In this document: positions 1 to 8,618 of the stretch, piece after piece | Layout: each line of letters opens with the position of its first letter | How positions within the stretch are numbered: position 1 is the stretch's first letter | Source of the DNA: SIG701 sp045544955 | GTDB taxonomy: Bacteria; Bacillota; Clostridia; Oscillospirales; CAG-272 | Assembly (NCBI GenBank): GCA_045544955.1 | Contig: JAZPZY010000042.1 | Coordinates: 83,667 to 147,666, forward strand | Reading direction: 5' to 3' | Length of the DNA: 64,000 nucleotides | Position numbers and translations under genes: made by a program | Notes under the pieces: generated by a model | Told to the model about the DNA's origin: nothing | Seen by the model: only the letters and a program-made list of their open reading frames with translations | The model's database searches: none

Positions 1-1222
1 TCGGCGAATCGTTCATCTCGCAGACGAACGTTCCGTCTTCATACGTAAAGCCGTAAATGCTGAAATACTCACCGAACGTGTACCCGGGTTCAAACACCTT
101 CTCTGCCGTACTCGCACACAGATCGTATCTATACACGGCATCGCTCTGGGAATAGTACAGATCCTTCCCGTCCGACGAAAGCTGGGTAAAGTTTCCATCC
201 CAGTAGTACATCTCATCCATCGGCCATATATCGTCTACGGAAAGCAGTGCCGTGCCGTCATACCGCTTCAGATGGGCATCCGCATTGTCTATGTAATACA
301 GCACGCCGTCCACAATTTGGAAGGCAGTGGTGGAATTCTGCCAGAAATAATGATCGTACGTTGTATCCGTGGGCGTGGTATCGTAGTCGTTCGCCCCGTG
401 GCTTTCCAGAAACGCCAAAGAGGAACGAAGAAAATACTCGTGCCGTACCCGGCCGCCCACATCCCAGGAAGGGTCGTCCCAGGTAACGTCCACGTGATAA
501 TACTGCCCGTCGATGCGAACAATGTTCCAGGCGTGATCCAGCACTTCCGAGCTGCAGATGTAGGATTCTATACCTATCTGCCCCAGCAGATACATATACG
601 CCTCCGCATATCCCTGACAAACGGCGATCTCGTTCACCAGCACGCCGTGGGCGTCGTAGGAAGCATCCGGCACCGTTTTATTCAGCAGATTCTCGTAATC
701 GTATTCGCAGAGGACGGCCAGCCGGTCGTGAATCAGCAGTGCCTTCTGTGCATCCGTAAGGGAGGTGTTTCCTACGATGCCGGACAGAATTTCGGCTGTG
801 TTTTCCTGCCATACGGTGAGCATTGCCGCATATTCCGCCGGCGTATACGCGTACTCAATCTCTAGCGATGAGGCCGATTCACCGGTAACGCCCCAAAGTC
901 CCTTCATCCGCACGTGGAAGCAGTCCACCATCTCATTCCGGAGAAAATGGGCGACGGCATCGCTTCCTGCCTGTGAAAAGGGGATCCCGAACGCTTCGAC
1001 GTCGATCATTGTGGTTCCTTTGCTGAACTCTCCCCGCAGATAGGACGCAAACCGCTCCGTATCCAGATATTCGGAAAGATCTCCCCCGCTGCTGGCAGGT
1101 GAAAGGAACCGCTCCTCCGCCTTAGGTGCAATAAAGCCAAGCGGCTGTGCCGCAGCGGCGTGGACGAGAGGAACCGCACCTATTATGCACAAGGCGACAA
1201 GACAGACCAACAGTTTTTTCAT
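1..1222 (-). CDS. Secreted transglutaminase-like protein (3' end cut by window edge)
   Basis: The frame is open from an ATG at 1222 to the left edge, about 407 codons without a stop, so the C-terminus is missing. It starts with a signal peptide (MKKLLVCLVALCIIGAV, then HAAAA). Residues about 160-250 look like the transglutaminase-like cysteine peptidase fold: Cys202 in AVCQGYAEAY, His230 in LDHAWNIV and Asp245 in YYHVDVTWDD, spaced as in the family's Cys-His-Asp triad. The remainder is rich in Tyr, Asp and Trp and resembles the repeat regions of surface proteins. In secreted bacterial proteins this domain usually acts on cell-wall or protein substrates; the actual substrate cannot be told. 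It has its own near-consensus promoter, and the next gene upstream (glmS) is closed off by a terminator. Confidence 0.8.
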   Translation of the reverse strand, partial: MKKLLVCLVALCIIGAVPLVHAAAAQPLGFIAPKAEERFLSPASSGGDLSEYLDTERFASYLRGEFSKGTTMIDVEAFGIPFSQAGSDAVAHFLRNEMVDCFHVRMKGLWGVTGESASSLEIEYAYTPAEYAAMLTVWQENTAEILSGIVGNTSLTDAQKALLIHDRLAVLCEYDYENLLNKTVPDASYDAHGVLVNEIAVCQGYAEAYMYLLGQIGIESYICSSEVLDHAWNIVRIDGQYYHVDVTWDDPSWDVGGRVRHEYFLRSSLAFLESHGANDYDTTPTDTTYDHYFWQNSTTAFQIVDGVLYYIDNADAHLKRYDGTALLSVDDIWPMDEMYYWDGNFTQLSSDGKDLYYSQSDAVYRYDLCASTAEKVFEPGYTFGEYFSIYGFTYEDGTFVCEMNDSP

Positions 1223-1303
1223 CGTACGCACCTCACAAAACGCTTATGTAATTTCCCGCAGGCGTTGGAATACGCTCCGGGATAAACAGCATTCTACATC
1301 TAT

Positions 1304-1332
1304 ATTGTAGTACTTTCCCTTCGGATTGTCAA
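1304..1332 (-). promoter_or_regulatory. Promoter of the transglutaminase-like gene
   Basis: On the minus strand TTGACA (1332-1327) is followed by a 17-nt spacer and TACAAT (1309-1304). This leaves a 5' UTR of roughly 75 nt before the ATG at 1222. Confidence 0.65.
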
Positions 1333-1370
1333 TCTTTCCCCCGTTTTTTCTCAATAATCCGACCACCAAA

Positions 1371-1404
1371 AAACGGATCCCGGCATTTTCCCGGAATCCG
1401 TTTG
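1371..1404 (-). terminator. Terminator of the glmS operon
   Basis: Read on the minus strand, AAACGGATTCCGG and CCGGGATCCGTTT form a stem with one bulge, followed by a T run. It lies directly after the glmS stop codon. Confidence 0.75.
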
Positions 1405-1410
1405 TTTTTA

Positions 1411-3249
1411 TTATTCCACCGTAACCGATTTTGCCAGATTCCGGGGACGGTCCACGTCCAGCCCCATAATGGCGGCGGTATAGTAGGCAATCATCTGCAT
1501 GGCAGTCATGGCAGGCAGTACCGCAAAATCTGACTCGCCGGATGGGGCAGGAATCGTAAGAATACAGTCTGCCGGAATCGCCACCGATTCTGCAATGGGC
1601 CGGGCGGCAACAGCAATTACATACGCGCCTCGGGCTTTGACTTCTCTCATGGCGGAGACGGTCTTATCCGCAAGAGATTCCTCCGTCAGAAGGGCGATCA
1701 CCGGCGTGCCTTCTTCCACAAGGGAAATAGTACCGTGTTTCAATTCGCCGGCGGCGTACGCCTCGCTGTGGAGATAGGAGATCTCCTTCAGCTTCAGGGC
1801 ACCCTCCGTGCAGAGAACGCTGTCCGCACCGCGCCCGATATAGAAAATATGGGGATGATCCTTCAGCCGGGCAGCGATCTCTTCCACCTGGGGAGCCAGT
1901 GTAATCGTTTCTTCGATTGCCCCGGGAACCTCTCCGAGAAGCACGCGGCATCGGCGGCGTGCTTCCTCCGCTGTGATCCGTCCGTGCACCAGTGCCAGCC
2001 GAACGGTGAGGAGATACAAAACGGCACACTGGACGATATACGCCTTGGTGCTGGCAACGGCGATCTCCGGGCCGGCTCTCGTATAGATCACGTCGTCCGC
2101 TTCTCTGGCCACCGTAGAGCCAACCACGTTGACGATGGCGGCCGTTCTGACGCCCCGTGCCTTCACCAGTCTGAGTGCAGCCAGCGTATCCGCCGTTTCG
2201 CCGGACTGGGAAATAAACAGAACCATGTCCCGCGCAAGAAGAATGGGATCCCGTCCGCGGAACTCGGAGGCGATCTCCACCGTCACCGGTACCCGTGCGG
2301 ACGCCTCGATCCACTGCCGGGCAAGAAGTCCGGCGTGCATGGCCGTGCCGCAGGCAACGATATGGATCCGCTCCACCCCGGCGAGCGCGTCACCGTCCAG
2401 TGCCTCCACCCCGAAATAGGGCAAGCCGTCTTTCAGATACGGCTGTACGGTGCGGACGAGCACCTCCGGCTCTTCGTGGATTTCCTTCAGCATGAAATGG
2501 GAAAAGCCGCCCCTTTGGGCCGCCTCAACATCCCAATCCACTCGCTCCGGCTTTACGCTGACCGGGTTTCTGCTTCTGTCAAAAAAGGATATCTCCGCCC
2601 CGTCCAGCACAGCACAAATGTCCTCCGGCAGACGGTAATACTCCCGTGTATAAGGCAGAATGGCCGGAATATCCGACGCAATAAACGAGCCGCCCTCCGT
2701 TTTTGCCACGATCAGCGGTGAGCCACGCCGTATGGCGTACAGTTTACCCGGACGGTCGTGGTACAGAACGCCGAAGGCAAAGGATCCTTCAAAATCCGCC
2801 GTCGAACGGAACAAAGCGGCCAGCGGATCCGAAAGGGCCCGGTAGTGGCTATCAAGACAGAACGCCGCCGCTTCCGTATCCGTTTCGGACAGGAAGGTAT
2901 ACCCGGCGTCCCGCATTTTTTCAGTGAGAGATGCGTAGTTTTCAATAATGCCGTTGTGCACCAGTGTGAGAGACGGTGCACTGTGGGGATGTGAATTTTC
3001 ATCCGAAGGGGCGCCGTGGGTTGCCCAGCGTGTATGCCCGATACCGCAGGTACCGAAAAGGCCGCCGTGGGTTTTCAGTTTTTCCTCCAGGATCTCCAGT
3101 TTTCCTTTTGCCTTTACGGTGGTAACGCCGCCGTCCGTATGCACGGCAATGCCTGCCGAATCGTAGCCTCGGTAGGACAGCGTTTTAAGGCCCTCCAAAA
3201 GGAGCGGCACGCAATTCTCCGTGCCGCTGAATCCGATAATTCCGCACAT
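1411..3249 (-). CDS. glmS: Glutamine--fructose-6-phosphate aminotransferase (isomerizing)
   Basis: Makes glucosamine-6-phosphate from fructose-6-phosphate and glutamine, the entry step to UDP-GlcNAc and peptidoglycan. The 612 residues match the usual length. It begins MCGIIGFSG, with Cys2 as the class II glutaminase nucleophile, followed by typical glutaminase motifs (GIGHTRWATHG, NGIIENY). The C-terminal half has two SIS isomerase domains (SQSGETADTLAAL; KLKEISYLHSEAY) and ends LAKSVTVE, a near-invariant family tail. It is the last gene of the run acyltransferase-like, glmM, glmS, with only 7 nt to glmM. Because the gene is internal to the operon there is no room for the glmS ribozyme normally found directly upstream, so glucosamine-6-phosphate feedback by that route is not visible here. 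Confidence 0.97.
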   Translation of the reverse strand: MCGIIGFSGTENCVPLLLEGLKTLSYRGYDSAGIAVHTDGGVTTVKAKGKLEILEEKLKTHGGLFGTCGIGHTRWATHGAPSDENSHPHSAPSLTLVHNGIIENYASLTEKMRDAGYTFLSETDTEAAAFCLDSHYRALSDPLAALFRSTADFEGSFAFGVLYHDRPGKLYAIRRGSPLIVAKTEGGSFIASDIPAILPYTREYYRLPEDICAVLDGAEISFFDRSRNPVSVKPERVDWDVEAAQRGGFSHFMLKEIHEEPEVLVRTVQPYLKDGLPYFGVEALDGDALAGVERIHIVACGTAMHAGLLARQWIEASARVPVTVEIASEFRGRDPILLARDMVLFISQSGETADTLAALRLVKARGVRTAAIVNVVGSTVAREADDVIYTRAGPEIAVASTKAYIVQCAVLYLLTVRLALVHGRITAEEARRRCRVLLGEVPGAIEETITLAPQVEEIAARLKDHPHIFYIGRGADSVLCTEGALKLKEISYLHSEAYAAGELKHGTISLVEEGTPVIALLTEESLADKTVSAMREVKARGAYVIAVAARPIAESVAIPADCILTIPAPSGESDFAVLPAMTAMQMIAYYTAAIMGLDVDRPRNLAKSVTVE

Positions 3250-3256
3250 ACTCTCT

Positions 3257-4633
3257 TTACTCCTTATCTTTCTGTTTTGCGGCGGAGGTGCCGATCCGTG
3301 CCGCGATCACGGCAGCCACGGACTTTGCCGCCGCTTCGATCGCTTCCCCGTCGTCACCTTCGGCCATCACCCGTATCAAGGGCTCCGTTCCGGACGGGCG
3401 AACCACGATCCGTCCCGTATTTCCAAGGGCAAGGCGGGCGCTTTCCATGGCTTTCCTGATTTCGGTGTCCGTGTAAAAATGCACCTTTCCTTCAGCCGTT
3501 ACGTCAAGATTGATCAGTACCTGGGGGCAGGGACGCATTTTCGTATTCAGCCGGGACAGTTTTTCCCCGCTTCGCCGCATCAGATAAAGCATCTGCAAAG
3601 CGGTGAGCTGTCCGTCACCGGTCCGGGCAAATTCCCGGAAAATGATATGCCCTGACTGCTCGCCGCCCAGAGCGTAATCTTCTCTCACCATTTCCTCCAG
3701 CACGAACCGATCCCCTACCTGTGTGGCGGCAAAGCGGATACCGTTCTCCTCGCAGAACCGTTGGAAGCCGAAATTGGTCATCACCGTGCCCACCACGGTA
3801 TTCCCTGTCAGTTTGCCCCGCTCCTTCATATCGGATGCAAGGATGGACAGAATCATATCCCCGTCAATGAGTGCACCCGTTTCGTCCACCATCATACAGC
3901 GGTCAGCGTCACCGTCAAAGGCGGCACCGGCGTCCAGTCCGTGGCTTCGCACGTACGCCGCCAGCATTTCCGGATGGGTGGAACCGCAGTTTTCGTTGAT
4001 ATTCACGCCGTCCGGCGTATGGGAAAGCATATGCACCTGTGCCCCGAGGGCAGAAAACAAGTCGTACGCCGTAGCGGAGGCACTGCCGTTAGCACAGTCA
4101 AGGGCAATGCGGAGGCCGGAAAAATCCCCCGAGACCGTTTCTTTCAGATGCTCTATATACAAATTCCGAGCCGCCGGATCGGCCGTGATCCGCCCGACCG
4201 CACCGCCCGTGGGCACGGGAATCTCCTCCCCGCCATCCAGCACCAGCGTCTCGATCCGCTCCTCCAGAAGGTCGGGCAGTTTATACCCGTCCCCACTGAA
4301 GATTTTGATTCCGTTGCTGGGTGCCGGATTGTGCGAGGCAGAGATCATCACGCCGGCATCCGCCGCGCATTTCGTTACCAGATAAGAAACCGCCGGCGTA
4401 GGCACTACGCCCAGCATAATAACGTCGGCCCCGGCGGAGGTAATGCCTGCTGCCACCGCACCGGCCAGCATATCGCCGGAGATCCGGGTATCCGTGCCGA
4501 TCAGAAACCGGGCACGTCTTCCCTCCGGCTGCAAAACGGCTGCCGCCGCCCGGCCGATCGCCACGGCCCGTTCACAGGTAAGTTCCGTATTGGCGATACC
4601 CCGTACACCGTCCGTTCCGAATAATCTTCCCAT
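3257..4633 (-). CDS. glmM: Phosphoglucosamine mutase
   Basis: Interconverts glucosamine-6-phosphate and glucosamine-1-phosphate in the cytoplasm. The 458-residue protein starts MGRLFGTDGVRG, typical of GlmM. The phospho-serine loop is ISASHNP with catalytic Ser100, the metal-binding loop is DGDADR and the C-terminal phosphate-binding loop is RPSGTEP. It lies 6 nt downstream of the left-handed beta-helix gene and 7 nt upstream of glmS, so the three are almost certainly co-transcribed and supply the hexosamine branch together. Confidence 0.97.
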   Translation of the reverse strand: MGRLFGTDGVRGIANTELTCERAVAIGRAAAAVLQPEGRRARFLIGTDTRISGDMLAGAVAAGITSAGADVIMLGVVPTPAVSYLVTKCAADAGVMISASHNPAPSNGIKIFSGDGYKLPDLLEERIETLVLDGGEEIPVPTGGAVGRITADPAARNLYIEHLKETVSGDFSGLRIALDCANGSASATAYDLFSALGAQVHMLSHTPDGVNINENCGSTHPEMLAAYVRSHGLDAGAAFDGDADRCMMVDETGALIDGDMILSILASDMKERGKLTGNTVVGTVMTNFGFQRFCEENGIRFAATQVGDRFVLEEMVREDYALGGEQSGHIIFREFARTGDGQLTALQMLYLMRRSGEKLSRLNTKMRPCPQVLINLDVTAEGKVHFYTDTEIRKAMESARLALGNTGRIVVRPSGTEPLIRVMAEGDDGEAIEAAAKSVAAVIAARIGTSAAKQKDKE

Positions 4634-4639
4634 AGAATT

Positions 4640-5311
4640 TCACGCCTCCTCTTTTCTCTGCGGCACGGTCACACCGGCCGCTTTCACGATCATTCCCGCT
4701 TCGATCACACCGCGCACATGGGTAAGCGGATACACCCGTGTACCCCGTCCGATCACCGTTCCCGGCGAGAGCACCGCGTGACAGCCGATCTCGGCAAAAT
4801 CGCCCACCATAGCACCGCACTTTTTCCGTCCGGTGGTGATCGGCACCTCCCCGTGAATAACTACGGGCGTTTTATCCCCCTTCACGTTGGAGGTAACGGC
4901 CCCCGCGCCGAAATGGGCACGGTATCCCAGAATAGAATCGCCGCAATAATTGAAATGGGGGATCTGCACGCCGTCAAACAAAATGGAATTTTTCACCTCG
5001 GAGGAATTGCCCACCACGGCACCGTCCCCCACGATGACACCGCCCCGGATGTACGCACCGGGCCGGATCTCCGCGTTTTCCCCCACAATGGTGGGCGGCT
5101 CAATCACGGCGGACGCGGCTACCCTGGCACTTTTTGCGATCCACACGCCCACCCGGGGACTGTCGTAACGCTCCCCCGGCAGCGAGCTGCCCAAGGTACG
5201 TATAAAATCGGAAAGGCCGGAAAGCACCTCCCAGCCGTAGGTATACTGCCGCAGAAGCGGTGCGGCAGCAGAATGCGAAAGATCGAACAGATCGCTGTTT
5301 TCGACGGACAT
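4640..5311 (-). CDS. Left-handed beta-helix acyltransferase-like protein, GlmU C-terminal-like
   Basis: This 223-residue protein consists mostly of hexapeptide repeats of the left-handed beta-helix type from about residue 55 (VWIAKSARVAASAVIEPPTI, then GAYIRGGVIVGDGAVVGN), with an inserted NYCGDSILG segment and HFGAGAVTSNVKGD, a pattern seen in the acetyltransferase half of GlmU. The uridylyltransferase half of GlmU is absent; the first ~50 residues are not a nucleotidyltransferase. Being first in an operon with glmM and glmS suggests glucosamine-1-phosphate N-acetylation, but that is inference; a different sugar acyltransferase or nucleotidyltransferase-associated role is possible. The start is supported by AAGGAGAG upstream and a good promoter at 5409-5437. 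Confidence 0.75.
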   Translation of the reverse strand: MSVENSDLFDLSHSAAAPLLRQYTYGWEVLSGLSDFIRTLGSSLPGERYDSPRVGVWIAKSARVAASAVIEPPTIVGENAEIRPGAYIRGGVIVGDGAVVGNSSEVKNSILFDGVQIPHFNYCGDSILGYRAHFGAGAVTSNVKGDKTPVVIHGEVPITTGRKKCGAMVGDFAEIGCHAVLSPGTVIGRGTRVYPLTHVRGVIEAGMIVKAAGVTVPQRKEEA

Positions 5312-5408
5312 AAACTATGCTCTCCTTCATATTACGCAGCAAAATAAGTATGCGGTAGTTTTATTGTATGATATACAGCCGCTTTTTGCTTTATCATTTT
5401 GTATAAAA

Positions 5409-5437
5409 ATTTTACCACATAACACAAACGCATGCAA
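5409..5437 (-). promoter_or_regulatory. Promoter of the glmM-glmS operon
   Basis: Minus strand TTGCAT (5437-5432), 17-nt spacer, TAAAAT (5414-5409), about 95 nt upstream of the first start codon. Confidence 0.55.
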
Positions 5438-5518
5438 GATGCATCGACGATTTTTTGCATTTTCGTACGGATGAACAAAAAATATTATAAATTTCAAACT
5501 ATATTCTCCAAACGGAAC

Positions 5519-5567
5519 AAAAAAAGAACCGCAGTCCGGCGTCGCCGTCCTGCGGTTCTTCTTTTTT
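5519..5567. terminator. Bidirectional-looking terminator downstream of nagA
   Basis: AGAACCGCAG (5525-5534) pairs with CTGCGGTTCT (5550-5559). The stem is flanked by an A run on one side and a T run on the other, so it can terminate in either direction. It closes the minus-strand nag operon. Confidence 0.75.
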
Positions 5568-5578
5568 TCGTTTTTCGT

Positions 5579-6757
5579 TCAGGGATGAATCACACGGTCG
5601 TTTTCCACGGCAAGCTCGCCTTCGAAAATGACCTTCTGAATCCTTATCATATCGTTCATAATGATGAGGTTTGCCTTTTTGCCGGGGGTAAGCGTGCCCA
5701 CCGTATCCTCAATTCCCAAAAGACGGGCAGGATTCAGTGTGGCACAGCGGATGGCGTGGCAGATGCCGTATCCGGTATGCGCCATGAAATTCCGGCAGGC
5801 GTTGTCAAGCGTCATGCGGCTGCCGGCCAGATGCCCCTCGTAATCGTAGTTCAGATCGGGACCGTAGGCAATGCCCTCGGCCTCGTTGTTCCGGTATTTT
5901 TCCTTGGATGCCATGGAGTCGGTGATCAGCACGATCCGTTCCACGCCTTTCGTACGCACCACCATCCGGAGCATATCCGCATGGAGATGGATGCCCACCT
6001 CGTCCGAGATCAACTCCGCATACATATCGGGATTGTACAGCGTGTACTCGTCACAGCCGGGGCCGATGCACCCCTGGGCAAAGCCGGGGGCTTTACCGGA
6101 ATCGCCGTGGTGCGTCTGCACCTTCACGCCGTATTTTGCCACACGACGGCAGTCGGCGGCAGTGGCGTAGGAATGACCAAGGGCAAAGATCGCTTTTGGA
6201 TAGCGGTCATTCACGTCCTGCATAAAGCCTTCGATACCCTCTCTTGCCGGGTCAATAGCCCAGATGCGTACCATATCGCCGAGAGCATCAAGGAGCGGCT
6301 CGTATTCCTCTCTAAGGATATCCCCCTGCCAGCGGATCTCCCGCTGGTTGCTGCCGTTACTGTTCATGTACGGCCCTTCCATATACAGACCGTTCATCAC
6401 ACGGCCAAGGCCGGATTTCGAGGCGGCCCGGATCTTCTCCGCCCCTTCTGCCATCTGCTGAAGCGTCAGAGAATAATACATGGTAGGCAGGATGGTGGTT
6501 TCACCGTGCCGGATAAAATGCTCCACGCACTTCATGGGCTCGTGCACGAACAGATCGTCCTCCGAGCCGTGATTGTGAATATCGATCAGGCCCGGTGCGG
6601 TATACAGTCCGTCCGCATCGATGATCTGGGCATCGGCAGGGATCTCCACCTCAGAGCGGGGACCGGCCTGCACGATCACACCCTTATCGTAAGTAATGGC
6701 ACCGTCCCAGACGAGTCCGTCCTCAAGCACCAGTTTCGTATTGACGATCGCTTTCAT
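5579..6757 (-). CDS. nagA: N-acetylglucosamine-6-phosphate deacetylase
   Basis: Hydrolyses GlcNAc-6-phosphate to glucosamine-6-phosphate plus acetate. The 392-residue protein has amidohydrolase-fold motifs in the expected order: PGLIDIHNHGSEDD near residue 58, LYMEGPYMN, GHSYATA, HLHADMLRM, LITDSM and a C-terminal LGIEDTVGTLTPGKKANLI. Its start overlaps the end of the GNAT gene by 4 nt (ATGA), so translation is coupled. With the nagB-like gene upstream it forms a route from GlcNAc-6-phosphate to fructose-6-phosphate, the reverse of glmS. Confidence 0.93.
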   Translation of the reverse strand: MKAIVNTKLVLEDGLVWDGAITYDKGVIVQAGPRSEVEIPADAQIIDADGLYTAPGLIDIHNHGSEDDLFVHEPMKCVEHFIRHGETTILPTMYYSLTLQQMAEGAEKIRAASKSGLGRVMNGLYMEGPYMNSNGSNQREIRWQGDILREEYEPLLDALGDMVRIWAIDPAREGIEGFMQDVNDRYPKAIFALGHSYATAADCRRVAKYGVKVQTHHGDSGKAPGFAQGCIGPGCDEYTLYNPDMYAELISDEVGIHLHADMLRMVVRTKGVERIVLITDSMASKEKYRNNEAEGIAYGPDLNYDYEGHLAGSRMTLDNACRNFMAHTGYGICHAIRCATLNPARLLGIEDTVGTLTPGKKANLIIMNDMIRIQKVIFEGELAVENDRVIHP

Positions 6758-7215
6758 TTTTCATCTCCTCCCTCGGCGTCCCGGCTGAGATATACCATAT
6801 CTTTAAGCTGTACGCCGCATTCAAAAATGGGATGGTCGTAATTGTCCGTAAAGAAGTTTTCCACCCGGTGATGCTCCGTAAATCCGCACTTTTTGTAGAA
6901 CGGAACGGTAAGCGGGCTGTCGCCCGTGCCAACCAGCATCTGCTTCATTCTGCCCTTGTAATACGTCATCACAAATTCGATCAGTGCCCGTCCGTACCCT
7001 TTTCCGTGCACGGCCGGATCGGTGGCAATATTCTTGATCTCAAACACGCCGTCACCTAAATCGGCCACCACGCACTCGCCCACCGCATCGGGATCAAACA
7101 GAACGAACATCTCGCCCCCGTCCAGATAGCGGTCGATCATATCCTCCTGCTCGTCGGCAAGAAGCAGAAGGTCTATATACTGTTTTTTATTCTCAGTGAT
7201 CTGCCGGATCTCCAT
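6754..7215 (-). CDS. GNAT-family N-acetyltransferase
   Basis: A single GNAT domain of 153 residues. The acetyl-CoA loop is VHGKGYGRALIEF (the Q/R-x-x-G-x-G/A pattern) and the C-terminal strand region is VPFYKKCGFTEHHR. The start at 7215 (MEIRQITENKK) is chosen because AAAGGAG precedes it and a longer frame would run into nagB. It sits between nagB-like and nagA, so its substrate may be an amino sugar or a protein of that pathway, but nothing in the sequence fixes it. Confidence 0.85.
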   Translation of the reverse strand: MEIRQITENKKQYIDLLLLADEQEDMIDRYLDGGEMFVLFDPDAVGECVVADLGDGVFEIKNIATDPAVHGKGYGRALIEFVMTYYKGRMKQMLVGTGDSPLTVPFYKKCGFTEHHRVENFFTDNYDHPIFECGVQLKDMVYLSRDAEGGDEK

Positions 7216-7251
7216 AGGAGCACTCCTTTCCTCTTTCGTGAAAATGGAAAT

Positions 7252-7277
7252 TGTGCCCCGCCGGACGGCGGGGCACA
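7252..7277 (-). other. GC-rich hairpin between the nagB-like and GNAT genes
   Basis: A perfect inverted repeat, TGTGCCCCGCCG against CGGCGGGGCACA, with almost no loop, followed on the minus strand by only a weak T-rich stretch. It lies in the 74-nt gap inside the nag operon and could reduce readthrough or protect the upstream transcript end. Confidence 0.6.
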
Positions 7278-7289
7278 GAGATAGTATAC

Positions 7290-8264
7290 TTACATGGAAA
7301 GTTCGGAATCGGGCTGACCGCAGTACCAGCTGGCAAACGGCTTTGCGATTGCCTCGGAAACGTAGCAGGTGCCCTTGCCCAGACGCAGAATGGAAGCCGG
7401 GCACTCCATGGAGATCGGTCCGTACAGTTCCAGACGGGAGATCATCCGCTGCCAGGAACTGCCGTCGGGATTGACGAAGTTATGCAGTTCAAAGCGCTCC
7501 TTGGCACTGACGATATCCTTCGGGCCGATGGTAGCGGCCTTGGGCGGTACGGCCCATACGTCACCGGATGCACCCATGGGGCCGAACAGAGAGTTCTCGC
7601 AAACAGTCAGCGGAACCTCGGTCACGATACGGGAATCCAGCTTCAAGAACTCTTCCAGAGAATCAGCGGCAAATTCCTTCGAACGGGGATCGATAAATGC
7701 GGTGTGTCCCGGCCAGCCAGTCGCGGTATATACCACGTCCACGCCGCCGCCCGTGATCTCCTCGATCATGCGGGAGTATACGCCGGTGCCCTTGTTTTCA
7801 TTGGTATGTACGTGCCAGTGCTCCACGTCGGGACGCAGATCCTCACGGATACGGCCGTAGAAGTGGTTACGGAAGGAATAGCCAAGGCTGGCACCGTAGG
7901 TCAGAGGAGCCACGTTTCCGTCCTCGTCTGCCCACTCGTCCATAGCAAAGGCATGCACGTTGCGTGCACTTACGTTGAATTTGTTCAGCATTTCGGCTAC
8001 GGCAGAATAGGCACCGGGCCACTGGTTGGGGCAGATCATGCTGAAAGGCGTATCGTTGATATCGCTCATCAGGATGCGGTAGAACATATCCTGCACCAGG
8101 CACAGGGTAGGATCCATCACCACGCGGACACTGAAGCCGTTTTCGTTGGTGTATTCCATATCCTCCCGTTTGATATTGCGGATGCGTTCCAGCTCCTCCA
8201 GCGGCAGATCGCTGTGGGGCAGAAAGGACGCAGGCTTAAAGCGGAATTCATCATAGAGACCCAT
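7290..8264 (-). CDS. Glucosamine-6-phosphate deaminase/isomerase family protein
   Basis: At 324 residues it is longer than classical NagB (about 240-270) but keeps the key features: AFAMDEWADEDG corresponds to the NagB MDEY motif, and YTATGWPGHTAFIDP corresponds to the GxGxxGHIAFNEP loop with the catalytic His. The expected activity is conversion of glucosamine-6-phosphate to fructose-6-phosphate and ammonia. Its place as first gene of an operon with nagA supports this. The start at 8264 (MGLYDEFRFK) has GGAGGT 9 nt upstream; a longer open frame reaching 8459 would run through the promoter. The extended family form leaves some doubt about the exact substrate. Confidence 0.82.
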   Translation of the reverse strand: MGLYDEFRFKPASFLPHSDLPLEELERIRNIKREDMEYTNENGFSVRVVMDPTLCLVQDMFYRILMSDINDTPFSMICPNQWPGAYSAVAEMLNKFNVSARNVHAFAMDEWADEDGNVAPLTYGASLGYSFRNHFYGRIREDLRPDVEHWHVHTNENKGTGVYSRMIEEITGGGVDVVYTATGWPGHTAFIDPRSKEFAADSLEEFLKLDSRIVTEVPLTVCENSLFGPMGASGDVWAVPPKAATIGPKDIVSAKERFELHNFVNPDGSSWQRMISRLELYGPISMECPASILRLGKGTCYVSEAIAKPFASWYCGQPDSELSM

Positions 8265-8356
8265 AATAGTAATACCTCCATTTTTACAGATGCAGAAAAA
8301 CATCTCAAGAATATAAGCAGATACTCGTGTGCGGGATTTCCGCACGTACTGGAATG

Positions 8357-8385
8357 AGTATATCACATTTTTCCCAAAAGCGCAA
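8357..8385 (-). promoter_or_regulatory. Promoter of the nagB-GNAT-nagA operon
   Basis: Minus strand TTGCGC (8385-8380), 17-nt spacer, TATACT (8362-8357). It fixes the nagB-like start at 8264. The divergent 354-bp region 8265-8618 holds this promoter, the promoter at 8551 and nothing else I recognise. Confidence 0.6.
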
Positions 8386-8550
8386 GGGGCTTGTGAAAAA
8401 TTTCCGTCTTCAAAGCAAAGTCTCCAGTTTTCATCAGTATGTTTGCAGAATCCTGCCAAACAGTTTTAGGCAGAAGCAAAAAAACGTCGTGCTTATCGAT
8501 AACTAAATTGTCATTGCAAGGACTCATTCACATATTTGCAGCGGTTCCCC

Positions 8551-8579
8551 TTGATTCCCGGACGTATTTATGCTATAAT
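8551..8579 (+). promoter_or_regulatory. Promoter of the EamA/PIG-L pair
   Basis: TTGATT, 17-nt spacer, TATAAT, 40 nt before the EamA start codon. Confidence 0.7.
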
Positions 8580-8618
8580 GTGTGCGATTGATTCTTCATA
8601 AAAGCCGAGGATACTGCC

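Noticed and set aside
3250..3256. glmS ribozyme
   Set aside because: Only 7 nt separate glmM and glmS, and no ribozyme core is seen upstream of the operon.
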